Positions 23,863 to 31,538 of a stretch of 64,000 nucleotides of DNA are shown piece after piece. Source of the stretch: GWB1-37-8 sp964603935 (lineage in GTDB: Bacteria > Patescibacteriota > Microgenomatia > Levybacterales > UBA12049); assembly GCA_964603935.1 (NCBI GenBank), contig CAZRWL010000001.1, positions 1 through 64,000 on the forward strand, given 5' to 3'. The notes beneath the pieces are model-generated. The model was not told the origin of the DNA and ran no database searches. It saw nothing but the letters and a program-made list of their open reading frames with translations. A program made the translations under genes and the position numbers. Positions within the stretch are counted from its first letter, which is position 1. Each line of letters starts with the position of its first letter.

Positions 23863-25202
23863 AAAATAAATTATTCAACAAAAGAATTCCGACTATTTTT
23901 GGCATTGGCTTTGTAATATTGGGAATAGCATTAACGGCTATTGTTGCCAATAATCAAACCGGTCTTAAAAGTAAGGCTTCAAATTCGCAAAACCCTCAAG
24001 ACATAAAAATTACTAACTTATCAGACAAATCTTTTACCATAACATATCAAACAGACGCTGTTGTTACAGGCTCCGTTAATTATGGCAGAGATAAAAACTT
24101 AGGCAACATGGAATTAGAAGATTTGGATAAGGAGAAAGGGAATTTCTCTCCTAAGAATATTCATAGTATAACGGTAAAAAAACTGCTGCCTAAAACAAAA
24201 TATAATCTCGTTATAATTTCCGGCCAGAATACATTCCTAGATAATGGGTCGCCATTCAGAATAACAACTGCCCCAAATATTGCCTCCCCATCAGCAGGAC
24301 AATATACGGTAAAAGGGAAAGTTTTACTGCCTAACGGAAATCCTCCCGATGAAGCGCTTGTTTATTTACGCACGCAAAATTCACAGCTTTTGTCCGCTCC
24401 TGTTGCGAAAAACGGAGAATTTGATTTTTCTTTAAAATCTTTGCGATCTGAAAATTTTACATCCTATTTAGATTTAAATGAAAATACGGTTTTAGAGATC
24501 ACGGCTGTTGCTAGCGGATCTTTGAAGTCATCTGTTTTAACCTCTTTGAACAAAAAAGATTCTATGCCAACAATAACGTTGTCCAACAATTATGATTTCA
24601 CGAGCGATATTGCTCCCATTGCTTCTCAATCAGGGGAAGAAAAATCTTCAGGCTTCCCTACTATTGCCCCCAAAGAAACAGGTCTTACCCCCCAAATTTT
24701 AACTCCTAAAGAAAATCAATCTTTTACCAACCAACAGCCTCAATTTCAGGGAAAAAGCTTACCTAACGAAAAAGTAGAAATTATAATTCATTCAGATGAA
24801 AATATACAAATTCAAATAACAGCAGACAGTAACGGTAATTGGACGTACCAGCCTCCAAATAATCTTTCTCCGGGAGCACATACGATAACTATAAAAACCC
24901 GCGACTCCTCCGGGATACTAAAGACTTTAACGCAATCATTTATTGTTTTCGCCGCAGAAACAACTCCCCCTACCCTACAACCTATTCCAACCCTACAACC
25001 TTCTCCCACAGTTATTCTAATGCCAATTACCGCTCCAGCATTTAGCCCAACTCCCATTCCATTCGCAATTCTTCCACCTATGACATCGAAAGACGGTCTT
25101 CCGCCAACAGGAAGCTCTACCTTAACACCGCTGACTATCGGAGGCGTTATCGCAACTATAGCAGGAATAGCATTATTTTTAATAACGCGCTCTATGTTAT
25201 GA
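23859..25202 (+). CDS. Surface protein with FN3-like and Ig-like domains and LPPTG tail
   Basis: A 447-residue exported protein. It has a signal/anchor helix (about 11-32), a fibronectin III-like domain (about 45-145; ITNLSDKSFTITYQTDAVVT, LLPKTKYNLVIISG), a carboxypeptidase-regulatory-like beta domain (about 150-245), an Ig-like domain (about 275-370; PQFQGKSLPNEKVEI, WTYQPPNNLSPGAHTI), a Pro-Thr linker, LPPTG near 418 and a final helix with RSML. It overlaps the small pilus-operon gene by 4 nt, so it is likely made with the pilus machinery and may be an adhesin, which is inference. Confidence 0.75.
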   Translation: MKNKLFNKRIPTIFGIGFVILGIALTAIVANNQTGLKSKASNSQNPQDIKITNLSDKSFTITYQTDAVVTGSVNYGRDKNLGNMELEDLDKEKGNFSPKNIHSITVKKLLPKTKYNLVIISGQNTFLDNGSPFRITTAPNIASPSAGQYTVKGKVLLPNGNPPDEALVYLRTQNSQLLSAPVAKNGEFDFSLKSLRSENFTSYLDLNENTVLEITAVASGSLKSSVLTSLNKKDSMPTITLSNNYDFTSDIAPIASQSGEEKSSGFPTIAPKETGLTPQILTPKENQSFTNQQPQFQGKSLPNEKVEIIIHSDENIQIQITADSNGNWTYQPPNNLSPGAHTITIKTRDSSGILKTLTQSFIVFAAETTPPTLQPIPTLQPSPTVILMPITAPAFSPTPIPFAILPPMTSKDGLPPTGSSTLTPLTIGGVIATIAGIALFLITRSML

Positions 25203-25203
25203 T

Positions 25204-26853
25204 ATGCAAGTCTTTGTTAAAAACCACAAATTGTTATTTTATTTGCTTTTATTAACCGCTGTTGGCGGATTTTTTCGCTTTTATAATCTTGATTGGGATA
25301 ATGGCAATTTTTTCCATCCGGACGAGAGAAATATATCCAATGCAGTTTCAAGAATTAAATTTTTCTCTCAATTAAATCCTGATTTTTTCGCGTATGGGGG
25401 ATTTTTGATCTATTTATACAGGATAACAGGAGATATTTTGTATAAGATTACAAATAATTCTAATTGGGTTTATGACTGGGGACACATAAATATTATTGGA
25501 AGATTTTACTCCGCTTTATTCTCTACAATAACTATTCCTTTAGTTTTTTTTCTGGCTAAAAATATTTTTAATAAATATACCGCAATGATAGCAGCCGCGC
25601 TAACTGCTTTTACTGTTTCTTTTATCCAGATTTCTCATTTCAGCATTACGGAAAATCTCTTAACACTGATGGCTGTTTTAATTTGCTTTCTTGCTGTCAA
25701 ATTATTAGAAACAGGAAAGCTTATAAATTATATTTTATGTGCGATTGCAATCGGCATTGCTGCTGCAACCAAAACAACAGCTTTATCTTTTATAATATTT
25801 CCTTTAATTGCTCATTTCCTATCTATTACAAAACAGCCATATAATTTCATAAAGAGAGTTTGCTTTTTATTTGTCTTTTTATTAACAAGCTTTATTATCT
25901 TCAGTATCTTATCTCCCTACACCTTTATAAAGTGGGATAAATTTATGGAGTCGATGAAATACGAATCGGGCGTAGCTTTAGGAACTCTCCCCGTCCCTTA
26001 TACTCTTCAATTTACCAATACATCCCCTTATCTTTTTCAGCTTCAAAATTTCTTATGGCAATTGGGCCCAATTTCTTATTTACTAATTCCTTCTTTTATT
26101 CTATTTGTATTTCTTGCTATAAAAACAAGGAATCCCAAATTTATTTTGTTCATCTCTTTCCCTTTAATTTATTTTTTATATGTCGGTTATTGGCATACGA
26201 AATTTATTAGATTTATGCTTCCGATTTTTCCTTTCATAATTATATTAATAAGCTATTCTCTATTTGCATTGCAAAAGAAAACTAAAACCTTGGGAAAACT
26301 CTTTCTTATTATTTCCATTCTCTCCTCAATTATTTGGGCTCTCGCATTTTTCTCAATCTACACAAAAGAGCAAACCAGAATTAATGCTTCTAAATGGATA
26401 TATGAAAATATTCCAGACGGAAGCAAAATCCTAGGAGAACATTGGGATGATGGATTACCCACTACGATAGGCTCTTCTTATCCAAGTAAATACAATATTG
26501 AACAGCTAACTATTTACGAACCGGACAATCAAGCAAAAATTGATTATTATGTAAAAAAATTATCCTCTGCCGATTATATTATCATTAACAGCAAAAGACT
26601 TTACGGAACATTAATTAATCTACAGGATAAATACCCCATAACAAGCCGCTATTATAAATTATTATTTAACGGCAGATTGGGATATGAAAAAATTAAAGAA
26701 TTTAAGTCCTACCCCTCAATCTTTGGCTTTGAAATAAACGATGATGCAAGCGAAGAAACCTTCCAAGTCTACGACCACCCAAAAGTAATGGTATTTAAAA
26801 ATACTGCTTACCTCTCAGGAAAACAATTAGCTGAAATACTCCAAACAAAGTAG
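25204..26853 (+). CDS. GT-C membrane glycosyltransferase (PMT-like)
   Basis: A 549-residue integral membrane protein with about 11-12 helices. The first outer loop has NFFHPDERNISNAVSRIKFF, the GT-C acidic motif with DE. The C-terminal part (about 390-549) is soluble and probably extracytoplasmic. It likely transfers a sugar from polyprenyl phosphate to a protein or glycan. It starts 1 nt after the LPPTG protein gene, so it could glycosylate that surface protein; this link is inference from position only. Confidence 0.8.
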   Translation: MQVFVKNHKLLFYLLLLTAVGGFFRFYNLDWDNGNFFHPDERNISNAVSRIKFFSQLNPDFFAYGGFLIYLYRITGDILYKITNNSNWVYDWGHINIIGRFYSALFSTITIPLVFFLAKNIFNKYTAMIAAALTAFTVSFIQISHFSITENLLTLMAVLICFLAVKLLETGKLINYILCAIAIGIAAATKTTALSFIIFPLIAHFLSITKQPYNFIKRVCFLFVFLLTSFIIFSILSPYTFIKWDKFMESMKYESGVALGTLPVPYTLQFTNTSPYLFQLQNFLWQLGPISYLLIPSFILFVFLAIKTRNPKFILFISFPLIYFLYVGYWHTKFIRFMLPIFPFIIILISYSLFALQKKTKTLGKLFLIISILSSIIWALAFFSIYTKEQTRINASKWIYENIPDGSKILGEHWDDGLPTTIGSSYPSKYNIEQLTIYEPDNQAKIDYYVKKLSSADYIIINSKRLYGTLINLQDKYPITSRYYKLLFNGRLGYEKIKEFKSYPSIFGFEINDDASEETFQVYDHPKVMVFKNTAYLSGKQLAEILQTK

Positions 26854-26877
26854 TACAATAGGTTTTATCCTAAGATT

Positions 26878-27426
26878 ATGAATGTTGGATTTGATTTGGA
26901 CAGGATATTTATACACAGTCCTCCTTTTGTTCCAGGAAAAATTGTTGACAGATTTTACAAAGGGAAACAAGATGGAAAACTAAAATATCGTATCCCCGGA
27001 CGACTTGAGAAATTGATGAGAATTTTCAGCCATCATTCAATCTTCCGGCCGCCAATTGTCAAAAATGTGAATTATGTTAAAAATTTAGCATTAGCAAATA
27101 CCCATAAGTATTATCTTATCTCAAGCAGATTTAACTTCTTAAAGAAGAGAACCTCCAAGCTTATTCAACGTTATGAATTAGACAGAATATTTAATGCAAT
27201 GTATTTCAATTATTCAGACGATCAACCGCATAATTTTAAAAATAAAGTAGTAGAAGAACTAAAATTGGACATGTATGTTGATGATGATTTGCAGCTTTTG
27301 AGACACTTAGCAAGTAATAATTCCAAAACCAAATTTTTCTGGTTTAATAAAAAAATAAATCAAAAATTATCAAACAATCTCTTCGCCATTAGCAATCTTT
27401 CCGAAATATTCCTAAACAAAGACTAA
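26878..27426 (+). CDS. HAD-like hydrolase, small
   Basis: A 182-residue protein with HAD-superfamily landmarks: GFDLDRIFIH at residues 4-13 (motif I, DxD), LISSRFNF near 80 (motif II Ser) and MYVDDDLQLL near 138 (acidic motif IV). The substrate is unknown; nucleotidase-like or phosphatase roles are possible. It lies between two membrane glycosyltransferase-type genes with short gaps (24 and 4 nt), so it may act on a phosphorylated glycan intermediate, which is inference. Confidence 0.65.
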   Translation: MNVGFDLDRIFIHSPPFVPGKIVDRFYKGKQDGKLKYRIPGRLEKLMRIFSHHSIFRPPIVKNVNYVKNLALANTHKYYLISSRFNFLKKRTSKLIQRYELDRIFNAMYFNYSDDQPHNFKNKVVEELKLDMYVDDDLQLLRHLASNNSKTKFFWFNKKINQKLSNNLFAISNLSEIFLNKD

Positions 27427-27430
27427 ATCC

Positions 27431-29782
27431 ATGAATTTTTCCGACTTTTTATCCGTTGTGCAATGGTGGACAGTAATTTTTATTATTGGAGCTATTTTTA
27501 TTCCAATAACGAATTTAATTCTTTCAAATTTTTTTGACAAAGGCTATATTTTTTCAAAAATTATAGGGACAGCTGCAATAAGTTACGCTGTTTTTGTTCT
27601 CGGATTTTTAAAAATCCTCCCCTTCACTCAAGCAACAATCTTTATTGTAATTGCCTTATTTGCAGGTATAAATATACTAATTTTCAAAAAAAAAATAAAG
27701 TTAGCAATTAAACAATTTGACAATGAAGCAATTAAAATAATTATCTTCGAAGAGGCTCTTTTTTTGGGAGTTCTATTTTTCTGGTCTTTTATTCACGCTC
27801 ATCAGCCAGACATTCATGGTTTGGAAAAATACATGGATTACGGATTTATTAATTCGATATTGAGAGCCAAATATTTCCCGCCTCTAGATATGTGGTTTAC
27901 TCCATTCTCAATTAATTATTATTATTTCGGCCATTTAGTTACAGCCGTGCTAACAAAATTGTCCCTCCTTCCCTCACCAATTACTTTTAACCTAATGCTC
28001 TCGACAATTTCTGCGCTATCTTTTGTTTCCGCTTTCTCAATCGGAGCTAATCTTTTCAAGATTTTAATGAACAAGGGACGGGTGGCAAAAGAGGAAGGGC
28101 TCCCGACCCCACTTCGCTTGAAAGCTTCGAGGGGCAAAACAACGCTAGAGTCAGCGGGCTTGCCAGCCGTAGCTTTAGCGAAGGTTGGAGGGAAACTTTT
28201 GACAGGACCCGTCCTCGCAGGACTTTTGACGGCATTTATTTTAAACTTTGCGGGAAATTTACATACCCTGCATCTATTCTTTAAGCCTTATCTTAATGAA
28301 AATCCTGTGCCTTTTTGGAATTTAATATTCTCCCCCCAAACATTCCCCAATAATTATTGGTATCCAAATGCAACGCGTTTTATTGAAAATACGATCCACG
28401 AATTTCCCATTTATTCCTCTGTTGTTTCCGATCTTCACGGCCACTTCCTGGATCTCCCTTTTGTTTTACTAACAATAGCCATTCTCTTATCGCTAGTACT
28501 AAAATCGCAAATCACAAATCACAAATCACAAATAAACCTTAATGTTCAAAATTCAAAACGTTTTGGATTTTTTAATTTTAGAAATTTGAATTTATTTGGA
28601 ACTTGGAATTTTGAATTTAGAATTTTATTGCTGGCATTTTTGCTGGCAATAATGTATATGACGAATGCTTGGGACGGAATAATCTATTTCATACTAGCTA
28701 CTCTTATTATTGGCTATACTATTCTAAAATCACTAATTAATCCTTCAGAAATTAAAAATGCAAAATTCAAAAATTTTATTACTTTATTTATTCCCAAGAT
28801 TTTATTATTAGGATTCTTCTTTTTTCTATTCTCTCTACCCTTTAATTTAAATTTCAAGCCTTTTGCTTCCGCAATTGGCATACTTTGCGCGCCGGATTTC
28901 TTAGTGCGTTTGGAAAAATTCGGACCTTTCATTTTTGAAGCGAATCATTGCCAGCACTCTCCCGTATGGCAGTTATTTATTCTTTATGGCTTCTTTTACT
29001 TTTGGGTAGTTTCGTTCGTTATATTTCTTTTTAAAAATTTAAAAACAAAAATTGAAAATTTATCAGTATCCGATATATTCGTTGGAATTCTGATAATATT
29101 ATCTACCCTGCTTATTATTATCCCTGAATTTATCTATGTAAAAGATATTTATCCCGCGCACTACCGCGCCAATACGATGTTCAAGCTCGTTTATGAATCC
29201 TTCATTATGCTTTCGTTAGCCTCGGGCTACATCGTAATAAGAATAATTAATAGTTTCAAATTTGTTTATTTGTTTATTGGCAGTATTGGATTATTCCTCG
29301 TAATGGTCTATCCTTATTTTGCGATTAAATCTTATTTTGGAGATTTAAAGGCTTACTCCGGACTTAATGGAACAAACTACCTTAAGCCGCTTTATCCTCA
29401 GGACTACGATGCTATTTTATGGATAAATAAAAATATCAAAGGACAACCTGTAATTTTGGAAGCTCAAGGCGACTCGTACACGGATTATGGACGTATATCT
29501 ACTAATACCGGATTGCCGACAGTTTTGGGCTGGACTGTTCACGAATGGCTTTGGCGCGGCGCCTATGATATTCCAGCCCCAAGAATTGCGGAAATCGCAG
29601 AAATGTATGAGTCTAAAAACCCTAAGGAAACAAAAAAATTATTAAAAAAATATAACGTATCGCTTGTATTTTTGGGCGACCTTGAACGGCAAAAATATCT
29701 CAATCTTAACGAAGAGAAATTTAACTCATTTGGAAAAATAATTTACCAAAACAACCAGACAAAAATTTACAAAATTAATTAG
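27431..29782 (+). CDS. YYY-motif membrane protein (DUF2298), probable glycosyltransferase
   Basis: A 783-residue polytopic protein. The family hallmark is visible as DMWFTPFSINYYYFGHLVTA (about residues 155-175), with an earlier GLEKYMDYGFINSILRA and a later SVVSDLHGHFLDLPF. DUF2298 proteins are predicted GT-C type enzymes. Two blocks of repeat DNA are translated within it: about residues 214-266 (from GRVAKEEGLPTPLRL to GPVLAGLL) and about 357-398 (SQITNHKSQINLNVQNSK and following). Both fall between helices. The gene overlaps the convergent LCP gene by 8 nt. Confidence 0.82.
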   Translation: MNFSDFLSVVQWWTVIFIIGAIFIPITNLILSNFFDKGYIFSKIIGTAAISYAVFVLGFLKILPFTQATIFIVIALFAGINILIFKKKIKLAIKQFDNEAIKIIIFEEALFLGVLFFWSFIHAHQPDIHGLEKYMDYGFINSILRAKYFPPLDMWFTPFSINYYYFGHLVTAVLTKLSLLPSPITFNLMLSTISALSFVSAFSIGANLFKILMNKGRVAKEEGLPTPLRLKASRGKTTLESAGLPAVALAKVGGKLLTGPVLAGLLTAFILNFAGNLHTLHLFFKPYLNENPVPFWNLIFSPQTFPNNYWYPNATRFIENTIHEFPIYSSVVSDLHGHFLDLPFVLLTIAILLSLVLKSQITNHKSQINLNVQNSKRFGFFNFRNLNLFGTWNFEFRILLLAFLLAIMYMTNAWDGIIYFILATLIIGYTILKSLINPSEIKNAKFKNFITLFIPKILLLGFFFFLFSLPFNLNFKPFASAIGILCAPDFLVRLEKFGPFIFEANHCQHSPVWQLFILYGFFYFWVVSFVIFLFKNLKTKIENLSVSDIFVGILIILSTLLIIIPEFIYVKDIYPAHYRANTMFKLVYESFIMLSLASGYIVIRIINSFKFVYLFIGSIGLFLVMVYPYFAIKSYFGDLKAYSGLNGTNYLKPLYPQDYDAILWINKNIKGQPVILEAQGDSYTDYGRISTNTGLPTVLGWTVHEWLWRGAYDIPAPRIAEIAEMYESKNPKETKKLLKKYNVSLVFLGDLERQKYLNLNEEKFNSFGKIIYQNNQTKIYKIN
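28072..28230. repeat. G/C-rich repeat block in frame within the YYY gene
   Basis: This block is far richer in G and C than the flanking gene. It contains a GGCTTGCCAGCCGTAGCTTT-type segment and a hairpin AGGAC-cc-GTCCT (28204-28215). The sequence style is that of dispersed repeats rather than of a membrane protein, yet no stop codon is introduced. Confidence 0.65.
28507..28622. repeat. ACAAATC heptamer array and related low-complexity block in the YYY gene
   Basis: Four ACAAATC-type units (28507-28534) translate as ITNHKSQI. They are followed by TTCAAAATTCAAAAC and GGAATTTTGAATTT-type sequence to about 28622. All of it is in frame with the membrane protein. Confidence 0.75.
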
Positions 29783-30845
29783 AGGGAATTTCTGGAACAT
29801 GACAATTGCCGACTGTTATTTCACAAGCGACAAACTTCTGGATCTCTGAAAAATTATCGTTCCCAACTCTTGGAATTAAAACCCACTGATTTTCATAAAC
29901 TGAAGATATTGGAGGATTTACCAAAAGACCGGGTCTCTCTTCCTGATTGTCTCCGTAATCCAATACAGCGCTTTCTATTTTCGCTTCTCTCATTTTATTT
30001 GCAAGCTTTATGAAATCATCTATTTCCCCCTCTTTTATATTTGTGTCTATACTGCCTTTCAAAGCTCCATAGACACTAACTATTTTTGCCGGATTAAGTA
30101 AAAAATTTATGGAAAAAATTTTATCTTTCACTGCCTTTATTACCTGTTCCTGTCTTTTGGATCGTGCGAAATCCGTTCCATTTGATCCTTCCGCATGTCT
30201 GGATCTCACAAATTCAAGAGCTGCTTCTCCGTCTATATGGGTAACTCCCTTATCAAAATGCAGATGTTTGTACCTGCAGATAAATTTTTCCTGAATCTCT
30301 ATTTCGGCAGAAATGGTAGCAACAAACGTCCCAATATCTTCATCGGAATATCCACAGGAATCATTTTCTCTTCCTGCTATGGGATACTTATAGTCATCAA
30401 AAGTGCTTTGAACATCAATGTCTATACCCCCAAGAATATCTAGAGTTTTGACAAAGCCGTCAAAATCAATTTTCACCGTATAGTCAATTGCATGCCCTAT
30501 TACCTTCTTGACAACTGCGTTAGATAGCAAAATTCCCCCGCCCTTTTGTTTTGCTTCGGCTGTGGAATACGCAGTGTTAATTCTGGCATTTAAGTCGGTT
30601 ATCCATAAATCTCTTGGAACAGAAACCAGAGTGACTTTGTTATTTTCAGGATCAAGGCTTGCAAAAATCATAGTGTCTGTTAAATCAGGTCCTTGATGAA
30701 TACCTCCTCCAACCCCTAACAAAAGAATGTTAATTCTGTCTTGAGTTTTCTTAAGGTCTATATTTTTATTGAAAGCCGTTTCTCCGACTTTCCCAAGAAA
30801 TATCAAAAATAAAATTGAAAAAATTATCAATATTTTTTTATGCAT
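29775..30845 (-). CDS. LytR-CpsA-Psr (LCP) family protein
   Basis: A 356-residue membrane-anchored enzyme. LCP proteins transfer lipid-linked glycans (teichoic acid, arabinogalactan, capsule) onto peptidoglycan. An N-terminal helix (residues 5-20) precedes the domain: RINILLLGVGGG, DTMIFASLDPENNKVTLVSV, PRDLWI with its conserved Arg, FDGFVKTLDILGGIDIDV, and ALEFVRSRHAEGSNGTDFAR with the conserved Arg pair. It starts within the last 8 nt of tpiA and overlaps the 3' end of the YYY gene. Its presence fits the many glycan genes here. Confidence 0.92.
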   Translation of the reverse strand: MHKKILIIFSILFLIFLGKVGETAFNKNIDLKKTQDRINILLLGVGGGIHQGPDLTDTMIFASLDPENNKVTLVSVPRDLWITDLNARINTAYSTAEAKQKGGGILLSNAVVKKVIGHAIDYTVKIDFDGFVKTLDILGGIDIDVQSTFDDYKYPIAGRENDSCGYSDEDIGTFVATISAEIEIQEKFICRYKHLHFDKGVTHIDGEAALEFVRSRHAEGSNGTDFARSKRQEQVIKAVKDKIFSINFLLNPAKIVSVYGALKGSIDTNIKEGEIDDFIKLANKMREAKIESAVLDYGDNQEERPGLLVNPPISSVYENQWVLIPRVGNDNFSEIQKFVACEITVGNCHVPEIPSN

Positions 30846-31503
30846 TTTTTATAATTTCCAAAAATTCTAAGACACCAAGACTTGCTGTTCCAACCCCTAC
30901 GCCGTCTATATGAGGCATTGCGGTAAAAGATGATACATTTCCGGGATTCACGCTCCCGCCATACAAAACAACTTTTACGGGATTGTTACTCTTTGTAAAT
31001 TCAGCAACTTCATTGGCATTACGAGGATTATCCGGAATGCCCGTACCAATTGCCTCTATTGGCTCGTATAGCACAATATCTGTATTTTTGGGTACAAACG
31101 TATTTCTGCTTTGAATGCAAAAAATTGAAATTAAATTATTGGCTTTGGCTAAATTAACTTTACGTTCCAACATCTCATCGTTTTCTAAAAAATTTTTTCT
31201 TCTTTCGGAATGTCCAATAATTACATAGTCCGCTAATTCCTTTATTTGCTTTGCGTTGATTTCGCCGGTATACGCTCCTTCACTAAAAGGCGAGATGTTT
31301 TGCGCTCCCAGCTTTATATTCAATTTGTGATTTAAGATATAAGATTTAAGAATGGGAAGAAGCGTAAAAGGCGGACAAATAATGATTTCCTTCCCTGAAA
31401 TTGAAAATTGAAAATTGAAAATTGAAAATTTATGGAGCCAATCTTTAGCTTCAGATTCGGTTTTATTGGACTTCCAATTGGCAATAATATAGAGTTTTTT
31501 CAT
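30838..31503 (-). CDS. tpiA: Triosephosphate isomerase, short form
   Basis: A 221-residue TIM-barrel glycolytic enzyme interconverting DHAP and glyceraldehyde 3-phosphate. Catalytic parts are IIANWKSNKT (Asn, Lys), VIIGHSERRK (His), DIVLYEPIEAIGTG (Glu and loop 6) and the phosphate-binding VLYGGSVNPGN and DGVGVGTASL. It is about 30 residues shorter than the E. coli enzyme. Residues about 25-34 (FSIFNFQFSI) are translated from four heptamers (31401-31428), close to the end of the first barrel repeat. The LCP gene overlaps its 3' end by 8 nt. Confidence 0.95.
   Translation of the reverse strand: MKKLYIIANWKSNKTESEAKDWLHKFSIFNFQFSISGKEIIICPPFTLLPILKSYILNHKLNIKLGAQNISPFSEGAYTGEINAKQIKELADYVIIGHSERRKNFLENDEMLERKVNLAKANNLISIFCIQSRNTFVPKNTDIVLYEPIEAIGTGIPDNPRNANEVAEFTKSNNPVKVVLYGGSVNPGNVSSFTAMPHIDGVGVGTASLGVLEFLEIIKNA
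31401..31428. repeat. TTGAAAA heptamer array inside tpiA
   Basis: Four perfect copies of TTGAAAA on the plus strand, the reverse complement of the TTTTCAA/AATTTTC unit at 2758. In the tpiA frame it reads FNFQFSI. Gain or loss of one unit would shift the frame of this core enzyme. Confidence 0.9.
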
Positions 31504-31505
31504 GC

Positions 31506-31534
31506 TATAATTACAAAGCCGCGGATTTATTATA
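31506..31534. promoter_or_regulatory. Face-to-face -10 boxes of pcrA and tpiA
   Basis: In the 35-nt gap, TATAAT on the plus strand (31506-31511, preceded by TGC) points to pcrA. ATTATA (31529-31534) is TATAAT on the minus strand, pointing to tpiA. The start sites would lie between the boxes, so the promoters should interfere with each other. Confidence 0.6.
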
Positions 31535-31538
31535 CGCT

